Source: Thermoleophilia bacterium
Lineage (GTDB): Bacteria > Actinomycetota > Thermoleophilia > Gaiellales > Gaiellaceae
Direction: 5' to 3'
Assembly: GCA_020845695.1 (NCBI GenBank)
Contig: JADLFG010000007.1
Span: forward strand, 1-64,000
Length of the DNA stretch: 64,000 nt
Within the stretch, counting starts at the first letter, position 1; each line of letters opens with the position of its first letter. Positions 50,393 through 58,088 of this stretch are shown here, piece by piece. The notes under the pieces are model-generated. The model was not told where the DNA came from. It made no database searches and saw nothing but the letters and a program-made list of their open reading frames with translations. Made by a program: the position numbers and the translations under genes.

Positions 50393-52017
50393 GCGCGCCC
50401 GCGCGCACGCTCTTCGACGACGCCGACGAGCTGGCCCTCCAGGTGCCGACCTCGTGCCGGCGCAGCGGCCGTTGCCGCGAGTGCGTCGTCGAGGTCACGG
50501 CCGGTGCCGACGGACTCGGCCCGCGCACGGAGGCCGAGTCGTTCCTGCGCGACCCCTACCGGCTCGCCTGCCAGGCGACCGTGCCGCCCGGGTGCGGCCG
50601 CGTCGAGTTCTCGGTGCTGCGCCGGCGGCTACGCATCCTGACGCCCGAGCCCGAGCCCGAGCCGCGCACCGCACCGATCGATCCCGTCGTCCGGGTCGTG
50701 GACGGAGTCGTCCACCACGGCGCGGAGGCGATCGAGCCGCGGCGCGCGGGCGTCTACGGGCTCGCGATCGACCTCGGCACGACGACGATCGTGCTCGAGC
50801 TCGTCGACCTCGAGAGCGGCCGCACGCTCGAGGTGGTCGCGCTCGAGAACCCACAGCGCTTCGGCGGCTCCGACGTGATGAGCCGGATCAGCTACGACGA
50901 GGGCCCGGCCCGCGGCGAGCTGCGCCAGGCGTTGCGCAAGGCGCTCAACCGGGAGCTGCGCGACCTCTACGACCGCCGCGGCATCGACCGCCGCGAGGTC
51001 TACGAGGTGGTGGTGGTGGGCAACTCGACCATGCGCGACCTCTTCTTCGGGCTCGACGTCTCGTCGATCGGGCAGCGCCCCTACCGCTCGCTGACCGAGC
51101 ACGCGCTACTGGCGGGCGAGGCCGACACGACGGCGCTCGTCAGGCTCGCCCACGAGCTCGGCTTCAAGGCCAACCCCAGGGCGCGCATCTGGGGGGCGCC
51201 GCTCGTCGCGAGCCACGTCGGCGCCGACATGGCCGCCGACCTGGTCGCGCTCGGCGTCGACCCCGACGCGGGCGAGATCGTCGCGGTCGTGGACGTGGGC
51301 ACGAACACCGAGGTGGTCGTCGCCGGAGGCGGGCGCGTCGCCGCGGCGAGCTGCCCGGCGGGGCCCGCGTTCGAGGGTGGGCTCGTCACGTACGGCATGG
51401 CCGGCGAGGAGGGGGCGATCGAGTCGCTCGCGCTGCGCGAGGACGGGACGTTCGCGTACGAGACGATCGGCGGGGCGCCGCCGCGGGGCATCTGCGGGTC
51501 CGGGCTGATCGACCTGCTCGCCGAGCTCGTCCGTGCCGGCCGGATGGGGACGAAGGGCGAGCTGCCCGGGCGCGCGCAGGCCGTGACGGTCGTGCCCGAC
51601 GCTGGGATAACCTTCTCGCGCGCCGACGCGTCGGCGCTCGCCCAGGCCAAAGCGGCGAACGCGGCCGGCCAGTGGATCGTCCTGCGCACGCTCGGGGTCG
51701 ACCCGCCGGACGTCGATCGCCTCTACCTCGCCGGAGGGTTCGCAAACCACGTGAACGTCGAGCACGCGATCGAGATCGGCTTCCTCGCCCCGGTGCGGCC
51801 CGAGCGGGTTGTCAAGGCCGGGAACGCCGCGGTGCGCGGCGCGCGAGAGCTCCTGCTCTCGGCGTCCGCGCGCGACCGGCTCGAGCGGCTCGTGCGCCGG
51901 ATCGAGCACGTCGAGCTCGAGCTGGCCCCTGACTTCTTCGATATCTTCGTCGAGGGCTGCCAGCTCAAGCCGCTGCCCTCGGCGCTCCCGGGAGCCGATG
52001 GCCGTGCCGCCGCCTGA
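50377..52017 (+). CDS. Corrinoid reactivase: 2Fe-2S ferredoxin plus ASKHA ATPase (RACo-like)
   Basis: A 546-residue protein. The N-terminal ferredoxin-like domain binds one 2Fe-2S cluster through C27, C33, C36 and C65 (C-x5-C-x2-C-x28-C). The C-terminal part (about residues 130-520, DUF4445) is an ASKHA ATPase with LAIDLGTTTIVLELVDL, VVVVGNSTM, VDVGTNTEVV and LAGGFANHVNVEHA. RACo and O-demethylase activating enzymes use this architecture to reduce inactive Co(II) corrinoid to Co(I) with ATP. It is the only reactivase in the window and could serve both corrinoid proteins. Confidence 0.92.
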   Translation: MGDELSAPARTLFDDADELALQVPTSCRRSGRCRECVVEVTAGADGLGPRTEAESFLRDPYRLACQATVPPGCGRVEFSVLRRRLRILTPEPEPEPRTAPIDPVVRVVDGVVHHGAEAIEPRRAGVYGLAIDLGTTTIVLELVDLESGRTLEVVALENPQRFGGSDVMSRISYDEGPARGELRQALRKALNRELRDLYDRRGIDRREVYEVVVVGNSTMRDLFFGLDVSSIGQRPYRSLTEHALLAGEADTTALVRLAHELGFKANPRARIWGAPLVASHVGADMAADLVALGVDPDAGEIVAVVDVGTNTEVVVAGGGRVAAASCPAGPAFEGGLVTYGMAGEEGAIESLALREDGTFAYETIGGAPPRGICGSGLIDLLAELVRAGRMGTKGELPGRAQAVTVVPDAGITFSRADASALAQAKAANAAGQWIVLRTLGVDPPDVDRLYLAGGFANHVNVEHAIEIGFLAPVRPERVVKAGNAAVRGARELLLSASARDRLERLVRRIEHVELELAPDFFDIFVEGCQLKPLPSALPGADGRAAA

Positions 52018-53560
52018 TCCCGGCCGCGGAGTGGCGCTCCGAGAGCTGCTCGCCGACCGCGATCGGTTCGTGATCGCGGCCGAGCTCGTCACGAGTCGCG
52101 GTCTCATCACCGCGGAGGCGGGACGGCGGGTGCTCGGGCTCGCGCGCGACCTCGCCGCGCACCCCCGCATCGACGTCGTCTCGATCACGGACAACCCGGG
52201 CGGCAACCCGATGCTCGCGCCGGACACCGTCGCGAGCGAGCTCGCCGGCCTCGGCCAGGAGGCAATCGTCCATGTCTCCTGCAAGGACCTCAACCGCAGC
52301 GCGCTCCAGAGCCGCGGCTGGAAGCTCGCCTCGGAGGGGCTTCGCAACGTGCTCTGCCTCACTGGCGACTACCCGATCGCCGGCTACCGGGGGCAGGCCC
52401 GCCCCGTGTTCGACATCGACTCGGTCGGGCTGCTGCGGCTGTACACCGAGCTGAACGCGGAGCTGGCGGACGAGGAGCGGCTCTGCCTCGGCGCCGTCGT
52501 CACGAACCACAAGCGCCACGAGCGCGAGGTGGTGCCCCAGTACCTGAAGCTGCGCCGCAAGCTCGAGCACGGCGCCGAGTTCGTGATCAACCAGGTCGGC
52601 TACCACGCGCGCAAGGACGACGAGCTCCTGAGGTGGCTCGCCCGCGCGGGGCTCGACGTGCCCGTGCTCGCGAACGTGTTCGTGCTCTCGCCCGGCGCGG
52701 CGCGGGTCTTCCATTCGGGCCGGATTCCCGGAGTGGTCGTCACCGACGAGCTGCTGGCGGTCTGCGGGCGCTACGCGAATGCGGCGGACAAGGGCCGCCC
52801 CTTCTTTCGCGAGCTGGCCGCGAAGCAGGTGGCGATCGCCCGCGGCCTCGGCTTCCGCGGCGCCTACATCGGTGGCCACCTCGCGATCGAGGACTACGAC
52901 TCGATCCTGGCGCTCGCGGACAGCTTCGCGCCCGGCGACTGGCGCGCGTTCGCCCGCGAGCTGCAGTACCCCTACCCGGACGAGTTCCACTTCTTCGAGC
53001 GAGACGAGGAGACCGGACTCGCGTCCGACCGGGTCGACGCCGCCTACCTCGAGTCGCTCGCGCCCGCCCGGCGGCGGCGGCTGCGGCTGCGCGTCTCGCC
53101 GCTCTACAAGCTCAACCGCCGCGTCCACGATCTCGCGTTCGAGCCCGGCGCGCCGCTGGCGGGCCCCGGCAGGGCGTTCTACGGCGCGGTCGAGCGCGGC
53201 CCCCGGCCCGTCGGCAGGGCGCTGCACGGCGCCGAGTACCTGACGAAGCAGGCGCTGTTCTCGTGCCGCGACTGCGGCGACTGCTCGCTCCCCGAGATCG
53301 CGTACCTGTGCCCGGAGTCCCAGTGCGTGAAGAACCAGCGCAACGGTCCCTGCGGCGGCACCCGCCAGGGTCTCTGCGAGATCGGCGAGAAGGAGTGCAT
53401 CTGGGCCAGGGCCTACGAGAGGCTGAAGGCATACGGCAAGGAGGAGACGATGCTCGATGGACCGGCCGTCCTCAAGGACGGCTCCCTGCAAGGCACGAGC
53501 GCCTGGGCGAACACGTTCCTCGGGCGCGACCACCACGCGCGCGAGCGAGAGGAGGCGTGA
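51998..53560 (+). CDS. metF: Methylenetetrahydrofolate reductase fused to a MetV-like Cys-rich domain
   Basis: A 520-residue fusion. The N-terminal MTHFR TIM barrel (about residues 1-330) shows VSITDNPGGNPM, VLCLTGDYP, CLGAVVTNHKR and INQVGYHARKDDE, with the FAD site expected in this region. The C-terminal MTHFR_C/MetV-like domain (about 410-500) has eight cysteines in SCRDCGDCSLPEIAYLCPES, then QCVKN, GPCGGT, LCEIGEKEC. In acetogens MetV is a separate iron-sulfur or zinc partner of MetF; here both are in one chain. In this operon it would oxidise methyl-H4folate to methylene-H4folate, though the reverse is possible. It overlaps the reactivase by 20 bases. Confidence 0.9.
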   Translation: MAVPPPDPGRGVALRELLADRDRFVIAAELVTSRGLITAEAGRRVLGLARDLAAHPRIDVVSITDNPGGNPMLAPDTVASELAGLGQEAIVHVSCKDLNRSALQSRGWKLASEGLRNVLCLTGDYPIAGYRGQARPVFDIDSVGLLRLYTELNAELADEERLCLGAVVTNHKRHEREVVPQYLKLRRKLEHGAEFVINQVGYHARKDDELLRWLARAGLDVPVLANVFVLSPGAARVFHSGRIPGVVVTDELLAVCGRYANAADKGRPFFRELAAKQVAIARGLGFRGAYIGGHLAIEDYDSILALADSFAPGDWRAFARELQYPYPDEFHFFERDEETGLASDRVDAAYLESLAPARRRRLRLRVSPLYKLNRRVHDLAFEPGAPLAGPGRAFYGAVERGPRPVGRALHGAEYLTKQALFSCRDCGDCSLPEIAYLCPESQCVKNQRNGPCGGTRQGLCEIGEKECIWARAYERLKAYGKEETMLDGPAVLKDGSLQGTSAWANTFLGRDHHAREREEA

Positions 53561-54603
53561 TGGCGGTGCCCGAGCGGTTCGTCGTCATCGGCGAGAACAT
53601 CCACACGACGCGGGTCGTCCCCGTCTCCTCGCCGAGGGTGGGGGAGGACCCGGAGGGGCGCCAGGCGGTCGTCTTCACCGACGCGGACGGGGCGACCCGC
53701 CACCTCGTCGTTCCCGAGGCGGAGAAGGAGCTCCAGGCCTACCAGGAGGGGCGGATCAAGCACGTGCGGATCGCCGTCCAGACGGCGATGGCGGGCGAGG
53801 GGCAGGAGGCCGAGACTGCCCTCGCCTACCTGCGCGCCATGGCCGAGGGGCAGGTTGCCGCCGGCGCGCACTACCTCGATCTGAACGTGGACGAGGTGTC
53901 GCTGCACCCCGCCGAGCAGGTCGAGGCGATGCGCTGGCTCGTCCGCACCGTCCGGCCCTGGGCGGCGGTGCCGCTCTCGATCGACTCGTCGAACCCCGAC
54001 ACGCTCCGGGCCGGGATCGAGGCGGCGGCGGGAGACGCCGCCGGCCCGCCGATGCTGAACTCGGCATCGCTCGAGCGGGTCGACGCGTTCGCGCTCGCGG
54101 CCGAGGCGGGCGGTCCGGTGATCGTGACGTCCGCGGGGGAGAGCGGAATCCCGAACGACGCCGACGGCAGGGTGGAGAACGCCACGAAGGCGGTCGAGCT
54201 CGCGCTCGGGCAGGGTGTTCCTCTGGAGCGCGTCTACGTCGACCCGCTCGTGTTCCCGATCTCGGTCGACGCCAGCTACGGCAGTCACGTGCTCGAGTCA
54301 TTCCGGCGGCTGCGCGCGCGCTTCGGCCCGGAGATCCACCTCACCGGCGGGATGAGCAACGTCAGCTTCGGGCTGCCGAACCGCACCCTCGTCAACGATG
54401 CCTTCCTCGTCCTCGCCGTCGAGGCCGGCGCCGACAGCGGCATCATCGACCCGATCCAGAACAACCTCGAGCGGGTCTTCTCGATCGACCGGACCTCGCG
54501 GCCGTTCCGGCTCGCAACCGACGTGCTCACCGGGGTCGACCAGCACTGCCGCGCCTACATCAAGGCGTGGCGCGCCGGGGAGCTGGAGGCCGCCGCGGCC
54601 TGA
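53560..54603 (+). CDS. Methyl-tetrahydrofolate:corrinoid methyltransferase
   Basis: A 347-residue pterin-binding (DHPS-like) TIM-barrel enzyme: VVIGENIHTTR at the start, GAHYLDLNVDEVS (about residues 101-113), PLSIDSSNPDTL (about 140), PMLNSAS and GGMSNVSFGLPNR (about 266) are the pterin-binding motifs of the AcsE/MtvA class. It moves the methyl group between the corrinoid protein and H4folate. It is the last gene of the operon; its ATG overlaps the metF stop codon (TGATG). An insertion near residues 20-45 (SSPRVGEDPEGRQAVVFTDA) is longer than in AcsE. Confidence 0.92.
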   Translation: MAVPERFVVIGENIHTTRVVPVSSPRVGEDPEGRQAVVFTDADGATRHLVVPEAEKELQAYQEGRIKHVRIAVQTAMAGEGQEAETALAYLRAMAEGQVAAGAHYLDLNVDEVSLHPAEQVEAMRWLVRTVRPWAAVPLSIDSSNPDTLRAGIEAAAGDAAGPPMLNSASLERVDAFALAAEAGGPVIVTSAGESGIPNDADGRVENATKAVELALGQGVPLERVYVDPLVFPISVDASYGSHVLESFRRLRARFGPEIHLTGGMSNVSFGLPNRTLVNDAFLVLAVEAGADSGIIDPIQNNLERVFSIDRTSRPFRLATDVLTGVDQHCRAYIKAWRAGELEAAAA

Positions 54604-54605
54604 CC

Positions 54606-54648
54606 TTGACGCGAACACGTGTTCGGTGTAGTATCGAACATGTGTTCG
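54606..54648 (+). promoter_or_regulatory. SOS promoter with two perfect LexA boxes
   Basis: TTGACG (54606-54611), a 17-base spacer, TAGTAT (54629-54634). LexA box 1, CGAACACGTGTTCG (54612-54625), fills the spacer. Box 2, CGAACATGTGTTCG (54635-54648), covers the transcription start. Both match the Gram-positive LexA consensus CGAACRNRYGTTYG. Repression by LexA in the absence of DNA damage is strongly indicated. Confidence 0.92.
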
Positions 54649-54908
54649 TGCCACGCCTCGCGCTCGTCGGAACCGTCCTGCTCGTCGTGATCCTCGCCGC
54701 GCTCGGGGCCGCGCGGCCGACGAGCGGGGCGGCGCGGGGCGAGGACGCGCGCGCTGAGCGCTACGTCGTCGAGGCCGGGGACACGCTCTGGGTGATCGCC
54801 GAGCGCCGCTACGACGGCGATCCGCGCGAAGGGGTGTGGCTGATCCGCGAGCGTAACGGGATCGGTTCCGGGTCGATCCAGCCGGGCCAGGTACTGGTCC
54901 TCCCCTGA
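54642..54908 (+). CDS. SOS-controlled LysM-domain membrane protein (YneA/ChiZ-like)
   Basis: An 88-residue protein: one N-terminal membrane segment (about residues 6-25, LALVGTVLLVVILAALGAA) and a C-terminal LysM domain (YVVEAGDTLWVIAERRYDGD then GSIQPGQVLVLP). Small TM-plus-LysM proteins under LexA control are the YneA (Bacillus) and ChiZ/Rv2719c (mycobacteria) division inhibitors. LexA is not in this window, but the promoter is unmistakable. GTG at 54642 starts 7 bases after the -10 hexamer and inside LexA box 2, so the mRNA is leaderless; GTG 54648 is an alternative. Confidence 0.88.
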   Translation: MFVPRLALVGTVLLVVILAALGAARPTSGAARGEDARAERYVVEAGDTLWVIAERRYDGDPREGVWLIRERNGIGSGSIQPGQVLVLP

Positions 54909-54948
54909 CCCGGGGTGTGACCGGGCGGGGCGCCCGTACAATCGCCGA

Positions 54949-55953
54949 GTGGACCTCGACGTTACGTTCCTCGGCACTTCCGGCTCGGTGCCGACCGCGC
55001 AGCGGGCGCCCGCGAGCGTGCTCGTGCGGCGCGGCGGCGAGCGGCTGCTCGTCGACTGCGGCGAGGGTACCCAGCGCCAGCTCCTGCGCTCGGCGATCGG
55101 GCTCGCCGAGCTGCCAGAAGTGTTCGTGACCCACTACCACGCCGACCACTATCTCGGCCTGCCGGGGATGCTGAAGACGTTCGCGCTTCGCGGCCGCGAG
55201 CTGCCCTTGACCGTGTGGGGCCCGCCCGGGCTGCGCGATCTCTTCGCCGGCCTGCGGCGGATCTTCGGGCGGCTGACGTACGAGCTCGTGCTCGAGGAGG
55301 TCCGGGCGGGTGACCGGCTCGAGCGGGGCGACTACCGGATCGACGTGATCGCGGTCCAGCACGGGACGCCGGCGGTCGGTTACGCGCTGGTCGAGCACGA
55401 CCGGCCCGGGCGCTTCGACGTCGAGGCCGCCCGCGCGCTGGGCGTGCCGGAGGGGCCGCTCTGGGGGGCACTCCAGCGCGGCGAGCCGGTCACGCTGGCG
55501 GACGGCGCCGTCGTCGAGCCCGCCACCGTGCTGGGGCCGGCCCGGGCGGGCCGGCGGGTCGTGATCAGCGGCGACACGGAGCCGGCCCGTCCGGTGCTCG
55601 AGGCCGCGATCGAGGCCGACCTGCTCGTCCACGACGGCACGTTCGGGAGCGACGAGCGGGAGCGGGCGGCGGAGACGGGGCATTCGACGGCGGCGGATGC
55701 GGCCGAGCTCGCGCGCGTCGCGGGTGTCCGGATGCTCGCGCTGACGCACCTCTCGAACCGGTACTTCGGTGCGGAGATCCTGCGGGAGGCACAGGCGGTG
55801 TTCCCGGACACGGTCGTGCCGAGGGACTTCGATATGATCGAGCTCCGGTTCGCGGAGCGGGGCGGGCCGGTCCTGCTCAGGGGCGGCGCGAAGCGGCGCC
55901 GCGACGAGGCCGGGCCGGCGGAGTCGGTGGTCGAGGTCGGGGGGCAGAGATGA
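54949..55953 (+). CDS. rnz: Ribonuclease Z
   Basis: A 334-residue metallo-beta-lactamase-fold endonuclease that trims tRNA 3' ends. FLGTSGSVPTAQRAPAS, LLVDCGEGTQRQLL and the zinc motif VTHYHADHYLGLPGM (about residues 58-72) match RNase Z, as do ISGDTEPARP and GHSTAADAAELA near the C-terminus and the final LTHLSNRYF. Since CCA is not encoded in the three tRNAs here, tRNA maturation by RNase Z then CCA addition is expected. GTG at 54949 follows TACAAT (54937-54942) by 6 bases. Confidence 0.94.
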   Translation: MDLDVTFLGTSGSVPTAQRAPASVLVRRGGERLLVDCGEGTQRQLLRSAIGLAELPEVFVTHYHADHYLGLPGMLKTFALRGRELPLTVWGPPGLRDLFAGLRRIFGRLTYELVLEEVRAGDRLERGDYRIDVIAVQHGTPAVGYALVEHDRPGRFDVEAARALGVPEGPLWGALQRGEPVTLADGAVVEPATVLGPARAGRRVVISGDTEPARPVLEAAIEADLLVHDGTFGSDERERAAETGHSTAADAAELARVAGVRMLALTHLSNRYFGAEILREAQAVFPDTVVPRDFDMIELRFAERGGPVLLRGGAKRRRDEAGPAESVVEVGGQR

Positions 55954-56183
55954 CGAGGATGGTGCAGGTGACCGTCGCCGCCGACCTGGCGGAGGCAGAG
56001 GAGATCCAGACGATCCTGCACGCGGCCGGGATCGGGTGCGAGGTCGAGCAGGCGGTCGAGCACCATCCGACGGGCCTCGACGACGCCCCGCAGCGCGTGC
56101 TCGTGGCCGAGTCGGACCTGGAGGCGGCGCAGGAGGCGATCGAGGAGCTCTCCGAGCCGGACGAGTTCCTCGGCGACGAGTAG
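55950..56183 (+). CDS. DUF2007-family small protein
   Basis: A 77-residue protein with the DUF2007 layout: an N-terminal strand (MVQVTVAADLAEAEEIQTIL), helix, then VLVAESDLEAAQEAIEEL. This is a GlnB/ferredoxin-like small fold with a proposed, unproven signal-transduction role. The ATG overlaps the rnz stop codon (ATGA), so it is translated with RNase Z. Confidence 0.8.
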   Translation: MTRMVQVTVAADLAEAEEIQTILHAAGIGCEVEQAVEHHPTGLDDAPQRVLVAESDLEAAQEAIEELSEPDEFLGDE

Positions 56184-56300
56184 CGGTCGGACGGCGGCGC
56201 GGGGAGTTGCCCGGTGGCCCCGCGTGCCCACGCGAGGCCCGCGTCCGCGGTCGGGGTCGCGGACAAGGCCGCGGCGGGAGCGGCTCGCTAGGGTGTCCGG

Positions 56301-57041
56301 ATGACGGTGGGGGAGGCGCCCGGCTTCGACCGGCTCGCCGGGGACTACGACCGGCTCCGTCCGGCGGACGCCGCCTGGCAGGCCGTGCTCGAGGCGGTCT
56401 GGACCGAGGGTGACCTCGCGGGCCGCCGCGTGCTCGACGTCGGCTGCGGCACGGGGCGCCTCGCGACGGAGCTGGCGCGTCGCGGCGCGCGCGTCTGGGG
56501 AGTCGACCGGTCGGAGGAGATGCTGGCGGAGGCCCGGCGGCGAGCGGGGCCCACCGTGGGGCTGAAGCAGGGTGGGGCCGAGGCGCTGCCTTTTCGCGAC
56601 GGCTGGTTCGAGCGGGCCGTGCTGCGGCTCGTCGTCCACCTCGTCGATCGCGGTCGCGCCCTCCCGGAGGTCAGGCGCGTGCTCGCCCCGACCGGCCGGG
56701 CGGTCGTGGCGACGTTCCGGCCGGAGCACTTCGACCGGATCTGGCTCGCGCGCTTCTTCCCCTCGCTCGCCGGAATCGACCGGGCCCGCTTCCCGGAGCC
56801 GCCGACGCTCGCCCGCGAGCTTGAGGGGGCGGGATTTGCCTCGGTCCGTACCGTCGCAGTCAGCCAGCCCGCGAGCGTGCGCAGAGAGGACGCGCTCGAG
56901 CGGCTCCGGGGGCGCTACATCTCGACCCTCTGGCTGCTACCCGAGGACGAGTACCAGGCGGGCGTCGCCCGCGCCGAGCGCGAGCTCGGGCCGGTGACCG
57001 CCTACTCGCTCGAGTGGGCGATCGTCGTTGCCACCGCCTGA
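56301..57041 (+). CDS. Class I SAM-dependent methyltransferase
   Basis: A 246-residue methyltransferase (Methyltransf_11-like). Motif I is VLDVGCGTGRLATELARRG (about residues 48-66), motif II is GVDRSEEML, and the post-motif GGAEALPFRDGWFE (about 92-105) is typical. The C-terminal part (QPASVRREDALERLRGRYIS onward) gives substrate binding and resembles menaquinone or small-molecule methylases only loosely. The substrate is unknown. ATG at 56301 lies 6 bases after TAGGGT (56289-56294). The 117 bases upstream contain no other gene. Confidence 0.85.
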   Translation: MTVGEAPGFDRLAGDYDRLRPADAAWQAVLEAVWTEGDLAGRRVLDVGCGTGRLATELARRGARVWGVDRSEEMLAEARRRAGPTVGLKQGGAEALPFRDGWFERAVLRLVVHLVDRGRALPEVRRVLAPTGRAVVATFRPEHFDRIWLARFFPSLAGIDRARFPEPPTLARELEGAGFASVRTVAVSQPASVRREDALERLRGRYISTLWLLPEDEYQAGVARAERELGPVTAYSLEWAIVVATA

Positions 57042-57064
57042 GGCCGTGCGGGTAGACTCGCCGC

Positions 57065-57367
57065 GTGGCGCGCTACCGGATCCTCTCCTGGCGCGGGATT
57101 CCCGCCCAGGTGAAGGTCTTCCCGGACGAGGGGAGGCCGCTGTCTCGTGCGCTCACCGAGCGCTTCCAGCAGGAGATCGACCGCGTCGCGATGCGCGAGG
57201 GCCTGACCGCTTCGAGCGACTACCTCGCGCACTGGCAGTGGTCGGGCGATCTCGAACGGGAGGGCGAGCCCGGGGACGTGCTGGCCGCGGTCGTCGAGGA
57301 GCTCGAGGCGACCTGGGAGACCGTCCGCACCCGGCCCGCGCGGCGGGCTGCCGACCCTCCCGACTGA
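57065..57367 (+). CDS. Virulence-factor-domain (PF13769-like) small protein
   Basis: A 100-residue protein of the type named 'virulence factor': YRILSWRGIPAQVKVFPDE at the start, LTERFQQEIDRVAMREGL in the middle and YLAHWQWSGDLEREGEPG. Despite the name no toxin activity is known. I recall this domain often lying beside corrinoid methyltransferase, ASKHA reactivase and MTHFR genes in other bacteria; here it is about 2.5 kb from the C1 operon on the same strand. GTG at 57065 follows TAGACT (57053-57058) by 6 bases, so it has its own promoter. Confidence 0.7.
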   Translation: MARYRILSWRGIPAQVKVFPDEGRPLSRALTERFQQEIDRVAMREGLTASSDYLAHWQWSGDLEREGEPGDVLAAVVEELEATWETVRTRPARRAADPPD

Positions 57368-57370
57368 GCG

Positions 57371-57403
57371 GGACATGTCCGGGGGCCAGGCCCCGGGGCA
57401 TGT
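57371..57403. repeat. Imperfect palindrome (family A)
   Basis: Arms 57371-57386 and 57388-57403 pair over 16 bp with one mismatch and one G-T. The sequence core is the same as in the perfect palindrome at 5961-5999. It follows the stop codon of the preceding gene by 3 bases and may terminate transcription ahead of the pyr operon. Confidence 0.65.
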
Positions 57404-57451
57404 CTGTTCCGGCCGGAGGCGCGCGCGGGCGAAGCCGTCCAGCATCCGTGC

Positions 57452-57501
57452 TACTCTTCTGCCGGCACCTTTAACCCGGTCCCGTGAGGCCGGAAAGGAG
57501 G
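57452..57501 (+). promoter_or_regulatory. pyr operon leader: promoter and PyrR-binding hairpin
   Basis: TACTCT (57452-57457) is a likely -10 element. The leader contains the PyrR loop: the CCGG stem (57476-57479 with 57490-57493) presents TCCCGTGAGG, the conserved PyrR recognition loop of actinobacteria. The Shine-Dalgarno AAAGGAGG (57494-57501) directly abuts the stem, so UMP-bound PyrR would block ribosome access (translational control). No terminator/antiterminator pair is seen. Confidence 0.8.
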
Positions 57502-57506
57502 CGTTC

Positions 57507-58088
57507 GTGGCTGCTCCCGCGCAGACGGGGAAGCTTCTGCTCGACGGTGAGGCGCTGAGGCGCACCCTCGTCCGCATCGCTCACGAGATCGTCGAGCGCA
57601 ATCCCGAGCTCTCGCGAGTCGCCCTCGTCGGCATCCACACTCGCGGCGTCCCGCTCGCCCAGCGGCTGCGGCGCCTGATCGGGGAGTTCGGCGGCGTGGA
57701 GGTCGCCCTCGGTACCGTAGACATCACGTTCCATCGCGACGACGTCGGCGCGCGGCAGGGGGCGGCTCCGCTCGCCCCGCAGCCGGTCGTCAAGTCGACC
57801 CGCCTCGACTTCCCGCTCGAGGGCGTCACCTGCGTGCTCGTCGACGACGTTCTCTACACGGGCCGCACGATCCGGGCCGCGATCGAGGCCCTGTTCACCT
57901 ACGGCCGTCCCGACCGCGTCCAGCTTGCCGTGCTCGTCGATCGAGGGCACCGCGAGCTGCCGATCCGGCCCGACTACGTGGGCAAGAACCTGCCCACCGC
58001 GCGCAGCGAGCGCATCCAGGTGCAGCTCGTGGAGGTCGACGAGGTCGACCGCGTCCTGCTCATCCCCGGGGGAGGGGGTATGCCATGA
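57507..58088 (+). CDS. pyrR: Bifunctional pyr operon regulator/uracil phosphoribosyltransferase PyrR
   Basis: A 193-residue PRTase-fold protein. The PRPP motif is VLVDDVLYTGRTIRAAIEAL (about residues 111-130), with ALVGIHTRGVPLAQRL and VDITFHRDDVG matching PyrR. It senses UMP and binds the leader RNA, and also has weak uracil phosphoribosyltransferase activity. The GTG at 57507 is supported by the AAAGGAGG Shine-Dalgarno 5 bases upstream. It is the first gene of pyrR-pyrB-pyrC-carA-carB. Confidence 0.96.
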   Translation: MAAPAQTGKLLLDGEALRRTLVRIAHEIVERNPELSRVALVGIHTRGVPLAQRLRRLIGEFGGVEVALGTVDITFHRDDVGARQGAAPLAPQPVVKSTRLDFPLEGVTCVLVDDVLYTGRTIRAAIEALFTYGRPDRVQLAVLVDRGHRELPIRPDYVGKNLPTARSERIQVQLVEVDEVDRVLLIPGGGGMP

